This document shows, piece by piece, positions 1 to 10,176 of a stretch of 35,317 nucleotides of DNA. The position numbers and the translations under genes were made by a program. Each line of letters opens with the position of its first letter. Position 1 is the stretch's first letter. Below the pieces are notes generated by a model. That model was not told where the DNA came from and searched no databases. It worked only from the letters and a program-made list of their open reading frames with translations. Source of the stretch: Reyranella sp. (GTDB lineage Bacteria > Pseudomonadota > Alphaproteobacteria > Reyranellales > Reyranellaceae); assembly GCA_017990895.1 (NCBI GenBank), contig JAGNNA010000005.1, positions 1 through 35,317 of the forward strand, given 5' to 3'.

Positions 1-1
1 C

Positions 2-64
2 TCGGTGCCGACCACCACCGGTCCCGCTCCGGGTGCCAGCCCCGAGCCTCAGCCGGGCGTTTGA
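2..64 (+). CDS. ftsH: C-terminal tail of the upstream gene, probably FtsH protease (partial)
   Basis: An open frame runs in from the left edge and ends at TGA 62-64. It encodes about 20 residues rich in Pro, Thr, Gly and Gln (SVPTTTGPAPG...PQPGV). This resembles the disordered, Pro-rich C-terminal tails of alphaproteobacterial FtsH, the membrane AAA+ zinc protease, and ftsH commonly precedes folP and glmM in these bacteria. No catalytic domain lies within the window, so the name rests on gene order and tail composition only. Its stop overlaps the TTG start of folP (TTGA), which implies translational coupling. Confidence 0.5.
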   Translation, partial: SVPTTTGPAPGASPEPQPGV

Positions 65-879
65 CGCGACGCTTCGCGGGCCTCCCGCTCGATCGCCCTC
101 TCGTGATGGCGATCATGAACGTGACGCCCGACTCCTTTTCCGACGGCGGTGAACGCCTCGACCCGGCGCGGGCCATCGACGATGGCCTGCGCTTCGTCGC
201 GGAAGGGGCCGATATCCTCGATGTCGGTGGCGAGTCCACGCGCCCCGGTTCGGCTTCCGTTTCTCCAGCGGAGGAATGCCGGCGGGTGCTTCCCGTCGTT
301 GAAGGCCTGGTGCGGCACGGCGCCGTCGTTTCCCTCGACACGCGTCGCGCCCTGGTGGCCGAAGCGGGCTTGTCTGCCGGCGCGCGCATCGTGAACGACG
401 TGTCGGCGCTGCGCGACGACCCGGCCCTGCTGCCTCTCGTCGTTCGGCGCAAGGCGGCGGTCGTGCTGATGCACCGGCGCGGTCGGCCGGAGGACCGCTA
501 TGCCGGTCCGCCGTACGAAGATGTCGTCGAGGATGTCCGGCGGTTCCTGCTCGATCGTGCGGATGCCTGCCTGGCGGCCGGCGTCGAACGCCAGCGCATC
601 GCCCTCGACCCGGGGCTCGGCTTCGGCAAGACGGTCGAGGAGGAACTGGCCCTGATCGCGGGGACACATCGTCTCGCGGAGGCGGGATACCCCGTGCTGA
701 TCGGCTGCTCGCGCAAGAGCTTCATCGGCCGGCTGACGGGTGTCGAAAAGCCCGCCGATCGCGATCCGGCATCCGCCTGGCTGGCGGTGGAGGCCGTGCG
801 CCGTGGCGCATCGATCGTCCGTGTCCACAACGTCGTCGCCACCCGGCAGGCTCTCGCGGTCTTCGAGGCAATGCGTTAG
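61..879 (+). CDS. folP: dihydropteroate synthase
   Basis: Dihydropteroate synthase condenses 6-hydroxymethyl-7,8-dihydropterin pyrophosphate with p-aminobenzoate to give dihydropteroate in cytosolic folate synthesis; it is the sulfonamide target. The 272-aa product is of normal length for this TIM-barrel family. Residues 16-30 carry the first signature ([15 protein letters not shown]); a [10 protein letters not shown] segment follows near residue 55, and the pterin-site [13 protein letters not shown] segment lies near residues 218-230. The start is TTG at 61, overlapping the stop of the preceding gene by 4 bp; the next Met codon lies inside the first strand and would remove the N-terminus. 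It is followed after 10 bp by glmM, a common alphaproteobacterial pair. Identification is firm; the TTG start is slightly less certain. Confidence 0.95.
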   Translation: MTRRFAGLPLDRPLVMAIMNVTPDSFSDGGERLDPARAIDDGLRFVAEGADILDVGGESTRPGSASVSPAEECRRVLPVVEGLVRHGAVVSLDTRRALVAEAGLSAGARIVNDVSALRDDPALLPLVVRRKAAVVLMHRRGRPEDRYAGPPYEDVVEDVRRFLLDRADACLAAGVERQRIALDPGLGFGKTVEEELALIAGTHRLAEAGYPVLIGCSRKSFIGRLTGVEKPADRDPASAWLAVEAVRRGASIVRVHNVVATRQALAVFEAMR

Positions 880-889
880 AATTTCCATC

Positions 890-2239
890 ATGGCTCGTTC
901 ACTTTTCGGCACAGACGGCGTTCGCGGTCGTGCGAACACCGCCCCGATGACCGCCGAAATCGCGATGCGCATCGGCATGGCCGCGGGACAGGTGTTTCAC
1001 CGCGGCGCCCATCGCAACCGCGCCGTCATCGGCAAGGATACGCGCCTGTCGGGCTACATGCTGGAGCAGGCGCTGACGGCCGGCTTTCTCTCGGTGGGCG
1101 TCGACGTGTTCCTGCTGGGGCCGATCCCGACGCCCGCGGTCGGCTTCCTCACGCGGTCGATGCGCGCCGATGTCGGCGTGATGATCTCCGCCTCGCACAA
1201 TCCTTACGAGGACAACGGGATCAAGCTGTTCGGTCCCGACGGCTTCAAGCTGTCCGATACGGTCGAGACCGAGATCCAGGCGCTGGTGATGTCGCCCTCG
1301 GACCTCGTTCTCGCCGATGCCGCCGCGATCGGCCGCGCGCAGCGGCTGGATGACGTGCAGGGCCGGTACATAGAGGCGGTCAAGGCGTCGGCGCCGCGCG
1401 GCCTCGACCTGAGCGATCTCAAGGTCGTCATCGATTGCGCCAACGGCGCTGCCTACAAGGTGGCGCCGACGGTGCTCACCGAACTCGGCGCCGAGGTGAT
1501 TCGCGTCGGCGTCTCCCCGGACGGCTTCAACATCAATGGCAATTGCGGCTCGACTCATCCCGGCGTGCTGCAGGAGCAGGTCGTCGCGCACCATGCCCAT
1601 ATCGGCATCGGACTCGACGGCGATGCAGACCGCGTCATCATGGTCGACGAAACGGGTGCGGTCATCGATGGCGACCAGCTCATGGCGACCATCGCCGACC
1701 AGTGGACGCGGAACGGCCTGCTGTCGGGCGGCGGCGTCGTGGCGACGGTCATGTCCAATCTCGGGCTGGAACGCTATCTCGACGCGCGGCGGCTGAAGCT
1801 CGTCCGCACGCAGGTCGGCGACCGCTACGTTCTCGAACGCATGCGAGCCGACGGCTATAATCTGGGGGGCGAGCAATCCGGTCACATCATCATGACCGAC
1901 CATGCCACGACCGGCGACGGGCTGATGGCGGCACTGCAGGCGTTGTCAGTCCTGGTTCGCACCGGCCGGCCGGCGAGCGAGCTGTTCCGCGCGTTCGAGC
2001 CCGTGCCGCAGCTGTTGAAGAACGTGCGCGTCGCGGACGCCAATCAGGCCCTGGAAGCCGCACCGGTGGTCAAGGCGATCGCCTCGGCCGAGGCCAGGCT
2101 CGGCAAGAGCGGGCGCATCCTCGTTCGAAAGTCGGGAACGGAGCCGCTGATCCGTGTGATGGCGGAGGGAGACGATTGCGACCTCGTCCACAGCGTCGTC
2201 GATCAGATCGTCGAGGCGATTCCCCGGCAGGCAGCATGA
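890..2239 (+). CDS. glmM: phosphoglucosamine mutase
   Basis: GlmM interconverts glucosamine-6-phosphate and glucosamine-1-phosphate, supplying UDP-GlcNAc for peptidoglycan and lipopolysaccharide. The 449-aa protein starts [13 protein letters not shown], the standard GlmM N-terminus, which fixes the ATG at 890 although the frame is open further upstream. The phosphoserine loop ISASHNP places the catalytic Ser at residue 102, as in E. coli GlmM. The metal-binding loop is DGDADR, the sugar-binding loop is GGEQSGH, and the C-terminal phosphate-binding loop is [12 protein letters not shown]. It lies 10 bp after folP and overlaps thiD by 4 bp (ATGA), so the three genes are very likely co-transcribed. 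Confidence 0.97.
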   Translation: MARSLFGTDGVRGRANTAPMTAEIAMRIGMAAGQVFHRGAHRNRAVIGKDTRLSGYMLEQALTAGFLSVGVDVFLLGPIPTPAVGFLTRSMRADVGVMISASHNPYEDNGIKLFGPDGFKLSDTVETEIQALVMSPSDLVLADAAAIGRAQRLDDVQGRYIEAVKASAPRGLDLSDLKVVIDCANGAAYKVAPTVLTELGAEVIRVGVSPDGFNINGNCGSTHPGVLQEQVVAHHAHIGIGLDGDADRVIMVDETGAVIDGDQLMATIADQWTRNGLLSGGGVVATVMSNLGLERYLDARRLKLVRTQVGDRYVLERMRADGYNLGGEQSGHIIMTDHATTGDGLMAALQALSVLVRTGRPASELFRAFEPVPQLLKNVRVADANQALEAAPVVKAIASAEARLGKSGRILVRKSGTEPLIRVMAEGDDCDLVHSVVDQIVEAIPRQAA

Positions 2240-3027
2240 AAGGTCGCGTGCTGATCGTCGCTGGTTCGGATTCCGGAGGCGGCGCGGGCATCCAGGCCGA
2301 CATCAAGGCAGTCACGGCGATGAACGGGTTCGCCGCGACCGCCATCACGGCGCTGACCGCTCAGAACACCGAGGGCGTGCATGGGGTGGTCGGCGTCGAG
2401 CCGGCCTTCATCGCGCAGCAGATCGAAGTGGTGTTGACCGACATCGGCGCCGATGCCGTGAAGACCGGCATGCTGCACAGCGCCGAGGTGATCGAGGTCG
2501 TGGCCTCCGGCATCGAGAGGCACGCGGCCGGTGTGCCGCTGGTGGTCGATCCGGTGATGGTTGCCAAGGGCGGGCACCGGCTCTTGCTGACCGAGGCAGA
2601 GGCAGCGCTGCGCGACAGGCTGTTGCCTATGGCAGCACTCATCACACCCAACCTGCCGGAGGCGGAAGTGCTGGTGGGATTTCCGGTGCGCGCCGAGCCC
2701 GACATGAAGCGCGCCGCGGAGCGGTTGGCTGCACTGGGCGCCAGGGCCGTGCTGATGAAGGGCGGCCATCTCAAGGGCGACCGCGTCGTCGACCTGCTGT
2801 TCCATGACGGAAAGTTCGACCGGTTCGAGGACGCCCGCATCGCGAGCCGCAGCACTCATGGGACCGGCTGCACTCTGGCCTCGGCCATTGCGGCGGGGCT
2901 GGCGCAGAAGATGACGCTGCGCGATGCGGTCACGCGGGCGCGCGACTATGTCCGCAGGGCCATCGAGACCGCGCCCGGATTCGGACGCGGTCATGGCCCG
3001 CTCAATCACGCCGTGACGGTCAGATAA
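2236..3027 (+). CDS. thiD: hydroxymethylpyrimidine / phosphomethylpyrimidine kinase
   Basis: ThiD phosphorylates 4-amino-5-hydroxymethyl-2-methylpyrimidine and then its monophosphate, giving HMP-PP for thiamine synthesis. The 263-aa product is a ribokinase-superfamily protein. It begins [18 protein letters not shown], has the ITPNLPEAE segment, and carries the anion-hole and catalytic-Cys motif [16 protein letters not shown] near residues 212-227, as expected for ThiD rather than a pyridoxal kinase. The ATG at 2236 sits in the ATGA overlap with glmM, which sets the start; the frame opens 20 codons earlier inside glmM. Its last 8 bp overlap the convergent hydrolase gene, and no terminator separates them. 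Confidence 0.93.
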   Translation: MKGRVLIVAGSDSGGGAGIQADIKAVTAMNGFAATAITALTAQNTEGVHGVVGVEPAFIAQQIEVVLTDIGADAVKTGMLHSAEVIEVVASGIERHAAGVPLVVDPVMVAKGGHRLLLTEAEAALRDRLLPMAALITPNLPEAEVLVGFPVRAEPDMKRAAERLAALGARAVLMKGGHLKGDRVVDLLFHDGKFDRFEDARIASRSTHGTGCTLASAIAAGLAQKMTLRDAVTRARDYVRRAIETAPGFGRGHGPLNHAVTVR

Positions 3028-3892
3028 GGCCGGGGCCCTCGGCGACCGGCAAGCGTGCCGTCCATTTGCCGGCTTCCGCCATGACGATGAAGTTCCAGAG
3101 TTCGCGGTTGAAGGCGTCGGGCTCCTCGAGGTTCACCGTATGCCCGGTCTTGGCGAACATCGCCAACCCGGCATTGGGCAGCACGCGCTTCAGGTAGAGG
3201 CTGGGCTGCAGGCAGGGGTCGTCCTCGTCGCCGCAGATGATCAGCGTCGGGAGGTCGAGCCTCTTCCATTCCTCCTCGAGGTCGTAGAGCGACGGCCGCT
3301 TGCCCTGGTAGTTCGCCATGGTGTTGGCGGCGCCGATGTCGGGATGCTCGGAAAGATGCTGCGTGAATTCGGCGAAGCCGCGTGGATCCTTCGTCCTGAA
3401 GCGTGAGCGCGTCGGATTCGTGGTCAGGCTTTCCGCATACTTCGCCATGCCGTGCTTGCGGATGAGGCCGGCTGTGGTCACCGCGTCCTTCTTGAACTGT
3501 TCATGTCCTTCGCGCCCCGCGCCAGAACCGACGCCGGCGAGGGTGAGCGAGAGGGCGCGGTCGGCATACAATCTCCCGAAATGCGCGGTCGCGAAGGCCC
3601 CTTGCGACAGACCGACGATGTGCGCCTTCGCAATCCCGAGGTGATCGAGCATGTGTCTCGCGTCGTCGACGGCGAATTGCTGGCCGTACAGGTCGCCCGA
3701 CTCGGGTACGTCGGAGTCGGGATAGCCGCGGAAGGAATAGGTGATGCAGCGATGGCGCCGCGAGAAGAAGCGCATCTGCGGCTCCCAGGCGCGCCAGTCG
3801 CCGCAATATTCATGGACGAACAGGATCGGCGTGCCGCTGCCTGCCTCTTCGTAGTGGAGTTTCACCCCGTCGGGTGTGGTGGCGTAAGGCAT
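3020..3892 (-). CDS. alpha/beta-fold hydrolase
   Basis: This 290-aa protein has the alpha/beta hydrolase fold. HEYCGDWRAW (residues 27-36) is the HG-type oxyanion-hole loop in modified form. GLSQG (94-98) is the nucleophile elbow with Ser96. The acid lies in GDEDDP (221-226), and His251 in KTGHTVNLEEPDAF is the general base. This gives a complete Ser-Asp-His triad of the type found in 3-oxoadipate enol-lactonases and related esterases. There is no signal peptide, so it should be cytosolic. The substrate cannot be deduced. It is transcribed toward thiD and overlaps it by 8 bp; the aminotransferase on the same strand lies 186 bp upstream, so a shared transcript is possible but not shown. Confidence 0.88.
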   Translation of the reverse strand: MPYATTPDGVKLHYEEAGSGTPILFVHEYCGDWRAWEPQMRFFSRRHRCITYSFRGYPDSDVPESGDLYGQQFAVDDARHMLDHLGIAKAHIVGLSQGAFATAHFGRLYADRALSLTLAGVGSGAGREGHEQFKKDAVTTAGLIRKHGMAKYAESLTTNPTRSRFRTKDPRGFAEFTQHLSEHPDIGAANTMANYQGKRPSLYDLEEEWKRLDLPTLIICGDEDDPCLQPSLYLKRVLPNAGLAMFAKTGHTVNLEEPDAFNRELWNFIVMAEAGKWTARLPVAEGPGLI

Positions 3893-3991
3893 GGCACGTT
3901 CCTCTTCGCAACGTTGATGGCGGCGCCGGACAGGCTAGCATCGCCGCCATGGCTAAGCATCGCACCCAAACGACGGATCGAGGAACTCATC

Positions 3992-4063
3992 ATGCGCGAG
4001 ATCCGCTACCTCGATGAACTCGTCAAGGGAAAGGCGATGGACAAAGCCCTGCGAGAGGAGTGA
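3992..4063 (+). CDS. possible 23-residue small protein or gene remnant
   Basis: In the 186-bp gap between two minus-strand genes, a plus-strand ATG at 3992 is preceded by a good Shine-Dalgarno-like GAGGAA at about 8 bp. It opens a 23-codon frame encoding MREIRYLDELVKGKAMDKAL plus REE, a charged sequence that could form an amphipathic helix. The frame stays open upstream with RRIEELI, so it might also be the end of a decayed gene. I know no family for it. The strong ribosome site is the main support; a chance ORF is equally possible. Confidence 0.22.
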   Translation: MREIRYLDELVKGKAMDKALREE

Positions 4064-4078
4064 CTCGTCGCTCCCTTC

Positions 4079-5257
4079 CTACACACCAAACCGTTCCAGT
4101 CGCTCCAGCACGGTCGGGATCTTGTCGTCGGTGACGTTGGCGAAGGCGAGGCGGATGAAGCGTTCCTGGCCGGCACCGAACATGTCTCCAGGAATGGTGA
4201 GCAGGTTCTCCTCGTCGGCCATGCGCTTGGAGACTTCGGTCGACGCAGTGCCGGCGAAGGGATGTTCCACGTAGGCGAAGTAGGCGCCGATGCTGACGAG
4301 GCGCCAGCGGTTGGAGCGTTCGAGGCCCTGGCCCAGCAGGTCGGCTCGCGCCTTGAGGCCGGCAGTGTTGTTTCGCGCCCAGGGCAACAGCTTGCGCAGG
4401 CCATAGAGCGCGGCCTCCTGGCCCAGCCGCGGCGGGCAGATGGAGACGCAGTCCATCGCCTTCTCGATCTCGGCCATCAACGCGGTGCCCGCGGTGACAG
4501 CACCGACGCGATAGCCTGTCAGCGCGAAGACCTTGGAGAAGCTGTAGAGGTGCACGAGCGTGCCGCGCCAGTCGGGCCGGCTGAAGAGATCGTGCGGGCG
4601 CTCGCCCTCGGGGAGGAAATCCTTGTAGGTCTCGTCGAGCAGCAGGGCGATACCGTGCTTCTTCGCGAGTTCGTAGAAGGCGTGGATCGTCTCGGGCGGA
4701 TAGACCGCGCCCGTCGGGTTGTTCGGCGAGATCAGGATGATCGCGCGCGTCCGGGGGCCGATCAGCTTCTCGGCATCCTCGGCGTCGGGCACGGCGCCGG
4801 AGCCCGGCCGGAAGTCGAGCGATACCGGTTCGACCCCCTGCATCCGCATCCACATGTCGTGATTGAAGTAGTGCGGCCGCGGCAGGATCACCTGGTCGCC
4901 CGCCTTTGCGATGCTCATCAGCGCAAGGCAGAAGGCCTGATTGCATCCCGACGTGATGCCGACCTCGGCAGGTGTGATGGGCGCGCCGTAGAATTCCGAA
5001 AGATGTCCCGCGTAGGTCTCGCGCAGCACCGGCAGGCCGAGGATCGGTGTGTAACCGTGCATCGTGGGATCGAGCAGCAACTCGCCCAGATGCTGGCGCA
5101 GCTCCAGCGCCGGCGGATAGCCCGGCACGGCCTGGCTCAGGTCGATCAGCGGCCGGTCGGCGGGAAACGTGCGTCCCAGCACCCAGCGCTTGGTCTCGCC
5201 GATGGGCGAGGGGGCAACGGCGGCGAGCCAGGGATTGGCGATCGGAACGGTATTCAT
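4079..5257 (-). CDS. pyridoxal-phosphate aminotransferase, class I/II
   Basis: The product is a 392-aa fold-type I PLP aminotransferase of the aspartate-aminotransferase superfamily. The PLP-lysine lies in YSFSKVFALTGYRVG (residues ~240-254). SPNNPTGAVYPPE is the conserved Asn/Pro substrate loop, LLLDETYKDF contains the Asp that contacts the PLP pyridine nitrogen, and FIRLAFAN contains the C-terminal Arg that binds the substrate carboxylate. The substrate is not clear from sequence; aromatic or branched amino acids and aspartate are all possible. The gene is divergent from the ABC operon across a 306-bp gap. Length and motifs are all normal. Confidence 0.92.
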   Translation of the reverse strand: MNTVPIANPWLAAVAPSPIGETKRWVLGRTFPADRPLIDLSQAVPGYPPALELRQHLGELLLDPTMHGYTPILGLPVLRETYAGHLSEFYGAPITPAEVGITSGCNQAFCLALMSIAKAGDQVILPRPHYFNHDMWMRMQGVEPVSLDFRPGSGAVPDAEDAEKLIGPRTRAIILISPNNPTGAVYPPETIHAFYELAKKHGIALLLDETYKDFLPEGERPHDLFSRPDWRGTLVHLYSFSKVFALTGYRVGAVTAGTALMAEIEKAMDCVSICPPRLGQEAALYGLRKLLPWARNNTAGLKARADLLGQGLERSNRWRLVSIGAYFAYVEHPFAGTASTEVSKRMADEENLLTIPGDMFGAGQERFIRLAFANVTDDKIPTVLERLERFGV

Positions 5258-5563
5258 GAGGGGGCGGACGCTTCTTTCAAATCGGGTGCCGGGAGATCCG
5301 GCGATGGAACTCGATCAGGACGCAATTCACACAACATTCTCGCAGGAATTGCACGCCCCGCTGCGGCTCCGTGCGGCGGAGCATCCAAGTCTCGCTACAG
5401 CCTGTCAATTTCCGTTCGAATCCCAAACCCGTGTCAAAATGCATTGCTTGCCCGGTGTCTTGTGCATAGCATCGCCGCAAGGCTCCGCTTGAGAGCCAGT
5501 GCCCCAAGCATCAGCGCGGGCTGGGATCAATCTGCCGGTCGAAATCGGCTCTGAGGAGGAAAC
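5258..5563. promoter_or_regulatory. 306-bp divergent intergenic region upstream of the ABC importer
   Basis: No convincing gene is present. The region must hold promoters for the aminotransferase (leftward) and for the ABC operon (rightward). One weak sigma70-like pair faces right: TTGCTT at 5444-5449 and TAGCAT at 5467-5472, spaced 17 bp. A strong Shine-Dalgarno sequence, GAGGAGGAAAC, lies directly before the ATG at 5564. I found no clear operator palindrome. The promoter match is poor and should be taken as a pointer only. Confidence 0.3.
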
Positions 5564-6904
5564 ATGGTCTCGATGAAGGTCAATCGTCGTCGATTCGTCG
5601 CCGGTACCGCCGCGGCTTCCGCGGCACTCGTGGCGGCGCCATTCGTTCGGAGCGCGAATGCCGCCGGCAAGCTCTCGGTCGGTTTCTGGGATCACTGGGT
5701 GCCGGGCGCCAACAAGGCGACCGAGGCTCTCGTGAAGGAGTGGGCAGAGAAGAACAAGGTCGAAGTCTCGATGGACTTCATCACCTCGCAGGGCAACAAG
5801 CTGTTGCTCACCACCGCCGCCGAATCGCAGGCCAAGTCGGGCCACGACGTGCTCGCCTTCTCGACTTGGCTGCCTGCGCGCTACGCTGACCAGCTCGTCC
5901 CGATGAACGACGTCATGGAGCCGCTCATCAAGGAGAACGGCAAGGTCAACGATACCGTCGAATACCTCGGCAAGGTGAATGGCAAGTGGCTCGCTGTGCC
6001 GGCCACGGTGGGCAGCCAGATCAAGGGCCCGTGCTCGCGGATCGATCTCCTGAAAAAGCATGCCGGCATCGACATCCAGGCGATGTATCCGGTCGGACAG
6101 GCCCCCAAGGCGGATGCCTGGAACCTCGACAATTTCGTCAAAGCGGCCGAGGCCTGCCAGAAGGGCGGCAACCCGTTCGGCATCGGGCTCGGCACCACGT
6201 CTGACAGTGTCGACAGCGCCGGCGCGCTGTTCCATGCCTTCGGCGCCCAGCTCGTCAATGCCAAGGGCGACATCGTCGTGAAGAACGACCAGGTCCGCCA
6301 GGTGCTCGACTACTACAAGAAGCTGATGCAGTTCCTGCCGGCCGACGTGCCGTCCTGGGACGACGCCTCGAACAACAAGTTCCTGGTGTCTGGCCAGGGC
6401 ACGCTGATCATGAACCCGCCCAGCGCCTGGGCCGTCGCCAAGCGCGATGCGCCGCAGGTCGCCGAGCAGCTCTGGACCCACGGCTTCCCGGTCGGTCCCA
6501 AGGGCCGCTACGCGCCGTTCCTGCCGTTCTTCTGGGGCATCTGGAACTTCAGCAAGAACCAGTCGGCGGCCAAGAGCCTGATCACCTATCTCTCTCAGGC
6601 CAGCTCCGCCGAAAAGATGACCAACGCATCGCAGGGTTACGACCTGCCGGCGTTCGAGAAGCTCACCACCTTCAAGGTGTGGGCCGAAGAGTCGCCGCCC
6701 AAGGGCACGCTCTACCACTACCCCAATCCGCACAACCACCAGACGCTCTCGATCGCCGCGGCACCCGCGCCGCACAAGATCGCCGAGCAGATTTACACCC
6801 AGGCCATCATGACCCAGATGGTCGTGCGCTACGCCAAGGGCGAGGCCATGGACAAGACGCTCGACTGGGCGGCCAAGGAGCTCGAGGGCTTCACGCGCAA
6901 CTGA
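5564..6904 (+). CDS. ABC transporter substrate-binding protein, family 1 (CUT1-like)
   Basis: This 446-aa periplasmic binding protein captures the solute for the importer encoded just downstream. It starts with a twin-arginine signal (NRRRFVAG at residues 7-14, then a hydrophobic Ala-rich stretch and a cleavage region near SANAAG, ~30-35), so it is probably exported folded by Tat. The mature part resembles extracellular solute-binding protein family 1, used for sugars, sugar alcohols and glycerol-3-phosphate (GKLSVGFWDHWVPG... near the mature N-terminus; PFFWGIWNFSKNQSAA near residue 325). The ATG follows an excellent GAGGAGGAAAC ribosome site. It is first in an operon with two permeases and an ATPase. 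The ligand cannot be read from sequence. Confidence 0.9.
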   Translation: MVSMKVNRRRFVAGTAAASAALVAAPFVRSANAAGKLSVGFWDHWVPGANKATEALVKEWAEKNKVEVSMDFITSQGNKLLLTTAAESQAKSGHDVLAFSTWLPARYADQLVPMNDVMEPLIKENGKVNDTVEYLGKVNGKWLAVPATVGSQIKGPCSRIDLLKKHAGIDIQAMYPVGQAPKADAWNLDNFVKAAEACQKGGNPFGIGLGTTSDSVDSAGALFHAFGAQLVNAKGDIVVKNDQVRQVLDYYKKLMQFLPADVPSWDDASNNKFLVSGQGTLIMNPPSAWAVAKRDAPQVAEQLWTHGFPVGPKGRYAPFLPFFWGIWNFSKNQSAAKSLITYLSQASSAEKMTNASQGYDLPAFEKLTTFKVWAEESPPKGTLYHYPNPHNHQTLSIAAAPAPHKIAEQIYTQAIMTQMVVRYAKGEAMDKTLDWAAKELEGFTRN

Positions 6905-7122
6905 TGCGAAGCCGCCCGCCGGTCCTCGAACGGGGGTCGCCGGGCGGTTCCGGTTTCGGCCCTGGGATCGGTCCGCAGGACCGGTTCGGGAGGAGTGCGC
7001 GGACTGTCCTGCGATGCGTGGAACAGTCCGACGCTCCCATCCCCGCGGCGGGGGCTGAATTGTTCTCGTAGCCCGTTTCACCTGGCGTTTCCCGCATGGC
7101 CCGACAGGGCCTGGAGTACCCG
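6905..7122 (+). other. intercistronic leader with three hairpins between binding protein and permeases
   Basis: No gene is seen. Three RNA hairpins can be drawn: CCGCCCG 6912-6918 with CGGGCGG 6941-6947; CGGTCC 6969-6974 with GGACCG 6978-6983 (loop GCA); and CGGACTGT 7000-7007 with ACAGTCCG 7023-7030. A GC-rich CCCCG/CGGGG stem follows near 7041-7053. Such structures after the binding-protein gene often protect that part of the mRNA or partly terminate transcription, so that the binding protein is made in excess over the permeases. That role is inferred. A GGAG near 7112-7115 is the likely ribosome site for the next gene. Confidence 0.45.
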
Positions 7123-8052
7123 ATGGCAGACATCGCCGCCCGAAATCCGTCCGGGCATCCGACGCAACAGCGCAGCGGTCTTCACAAGCTCATGCAGCGC
7201 AAGTCGACCATCGCCTTTCTGATGGCCTTGCCGCTGATCCTCCTGATCACGATCCTGGTCGCCTATCCGGCGGGTTACGCGGTCTACCTCGCGACGCTCA
7301 ACAAGGGCATGACCCGCTTCGTCGGCTTCGGGAATTTCGAGTTCCTGTTCGGCCGCGACACCTTCTGGCTGGTCGTCTACCAGTCCTGCCTGTTCGCCAT
7401 CACGGCGGTCATCTTCAAGGCGATCATCGGTTTCGTCGTTGCTCACTTCGTCCACAACATTCCTGCGAAGGGCCAGCGCAAGTGGCGCGGCATGCTGCTG
7501 GTGCCGTGGGTCATTCCGCCGGCCATGAGCACGCTCGCCTGGCTGTGGCTGTTCGATCCGTCCTACAGCGCCCTCAACTGGCTCCTGCAGATTTTCGGAA
7601 TCGAGGGCATTCCATGGACCGGCGAGGCCGGCTGGGCGCGCTTCTCGGTCATCCTCGTCAATGTCTGGATCGGCTCGCCGTTCTTCATGATCATGTATCT
7701 CGCGGCGCTGAAGTCGGTGCCCGAGCAGCTCTACGAAGCGGCCTCGATCGACGGCGCCACGTGGTGGCAGCGCATCTGGTACGTGACCCTGCCGATGATG
7801 CGCAACATCATCGCCATCACCGCGCTGTTCTCTCTTATCGTGACCTTCGCCAACTTCGACATCGTGCGCGTGCTCACGGCAGGCGGTCCGCTCAACAGCA
7901 CACATATCTTCGGCACCTGGGCGTTCCGTGTCGGCATCGAGGGCGGCGATATTCCGCTCGGTGCCGCCGTGTCGCTGTTCATGGTGCCGATCCTGGCCGT
8001 CGCCGCGACCTTCATCCTGCGCGACATCACCAAGCGGGGGAGTGAAGTCTGA
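7123..8052 (+). CDS. ABC transporter permease (MalF/UgpA type)
   Basis: The product is a 309-aa inner-membrane permease of the binding-protein-dependent family, with about six transmembrane helices; the first is at residues ~28-50 (IAFLMALPLILLITILVAY). The EAA loop that contacts the ATPase is EQLYEAASIDGATWWQRIWY, matching the EAA---G consensus, near residues 203-222. I chose ATG 7123 because GGAG stands ~8 bp upstream; an in-frame ATG at 7096 would add nine residues (MARQGLEYP) but has no ribosome site. The stop overlaps the next start (TGATG). It forms the heterodimeric channel with the following permease. Confidence 0.92.
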   Translation: MADIAARNPSGHPTQQRSGLHKLMQRKSTIAFLMALPLILLITILVAYPAGYAVYLATLNKGMTRFVGFGNFEFLFGRDTFWLVVYQSCLFAITAVIFKAIIGFVVAHFVHNIPAKGQRKWRGMLLVPWVIPPAMSTLAWLWLFDPSYSALNWLLQIFGIEGIPWTGEAGWARFSVILVNVWIGSPFFMIMYLAALKSVPEQLYEAASIDGATWWQRIWYVTLPMMRNIIAITALFSLIVTFANFDIVRVLTAGGPLNSTHIFGTWAFRVGIEGGDIPLGAAVSLFMVPILAVAATFILRDITKRGSEV

Positions 8053-8960
8053 TGGCAAACGCATCGATCGCCAGCGAGGCATCGGGCCGCCCCAAGTACG
8101 GCAGCATGAGCCGCGACCGGACATGGGCGCTGCGCTGGTCCTATTTCTTCCTCGTGCTGTTCGCCATCTTCTTCCTGATGCCGCCGATCTACATGCTGAT
8201 CACTTCGCTGAAGACCAGCGCGGAGATATCGGCTGCGACCAACCCATGGTGGATCAACAATCCGACGCTGCAGAACTACATCGACCTTCTCTCGCAGAAC
8301 CAGTTCCTGGTGTTCTTCCGGAACTCGGCGATCGTGTCGATCTGTGTCGTCATCCTGACCATGTTGATCAGCGTGATCGCGGCCTTCGCGCTCGCCCGCA
8401 TGAAGTTCTGGGGATCGGCCACGCTGGCGACCGGGGTGTTCCTGACATACCTGATCCCGGAAACACTGCTGTTCATCCCGCTGTTCAAGATGTTCGCCTG
8501 GGTGAACGAGACGTTCGGCGTCCAGCTGATGAATCACTGGTGGACGATGATCATCCTCTACCCGACGCTGACGGTGCCGTTCGCCACCTGGATCATGATC
8601 GGCTACTTCGCGTCGATCCCGAAGGAACTGGACGAGGCCGCGCTGATCGACGGCGCGACCTGGATGCAGACCCTGACCAAGATCTTCATCCCGGTGGCCC
8701 TGCCCGGGATCATCGCGGCGACGATCTTCACCTTCACCGTGGCCTGGGCGCAGTTCCTCTATCCGCTGGCCTTCACCACCTCGACCAGCGAGCTGGTGCT
8801 GCCGGTGGGCATCATCACGACGCTGATCAAGGGCGACGTCTTCAACTGGGGGCAGATCATGACCGGGGCGCTGCTCGGCGCCGCGCCGCCGCTCATCATC
8901 TACGCCTTCCTCATGGATTACTACATTGCGGGTCTGACCGCGGGCGCGACAAAGGGATAG
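8052..8960 (+). CDS. ABC transporter permease (MalG/UgpE type)
   Basis: This 302-aa membrane protein is the second permease subunit of the importer. Transmembrane helices are visible at ~28-48 (FFLVLFAIFFLMPPIYMLIT), in the central region and at the C-terminus. The ATPase-coupling EAA loop is PKELDEAALIDGATWMQTLT near residues 193-212. The start ATG overlaps the stop of the previous permease by one base (TGATG), so the two should be made in equal amounts. The C-terminal helix of this type of subunit normally lines the pore. The ATPase gene follows after 7 bp. Confidence 0.92.
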   Translation: MANASIASEASGRPKYGSMSRDRTWALRWSYFFLVLFAIFFLMPPIYMLITSLKTSAEISAATNPWWINNPTLQNYIDLLSQNQFLVFFRNSAIVSICVVILTMLISVIAAFALARMKFWGSATLATGVFLTYLIPETLLFIPLFKMFAWVNETFGVQLMNHWWTMIILYPTLTVPFATWIMIGYFASIPKELDEAALIDGATWMQTLTKIFIPVALPGIIAATIFTFTVAWAQFLYPLAFTTSTSELVLPVGIITTLIKGDVFNWGQIMTGALLGAAPPLIIYAFLMDYYIAGLTAGATKG

Positions 8961-8967
8961 TCGACAC

Positions 8968-10068
<1,101 letters not shown>

Positions 10069-10115
10069 GAGGCGAGCCGGACCGCGCTTGCGAACGGGTG
10101 GTAAGGAAGCGTCGG

Positions 10116-10142
10116 GGGGCCTGCCGGATGGCAGGCCCCTTT
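10116..10142 (+). terminator. rho-independent terminator of the ABC operon
   Basis: A perfect 10-bp GC-rich stem (GGGGCCTGCC 10116-10125, loop GGAT, GGCAGGCCCC 10130-10139) is followed by a short T run, TTT at 10140-10142. It lies 48 bp after the ATPase stop and ahead of an unrelated gene. The T tract is short, but the stem is strong and the position is right. Confidence 0.82.
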
Positions 10143-10176
10143 CCGCGTCCTGCCGCCTCCTAGCCAAATTCGCCGC

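Noticed and set aside
5405..7081. 558-codon minus-strand frame opposite the ABC binding-protein gene
   Set aside because: No recognisable domain, low-complexity composition, and a shadow of a clear Tat-exported binding protein.
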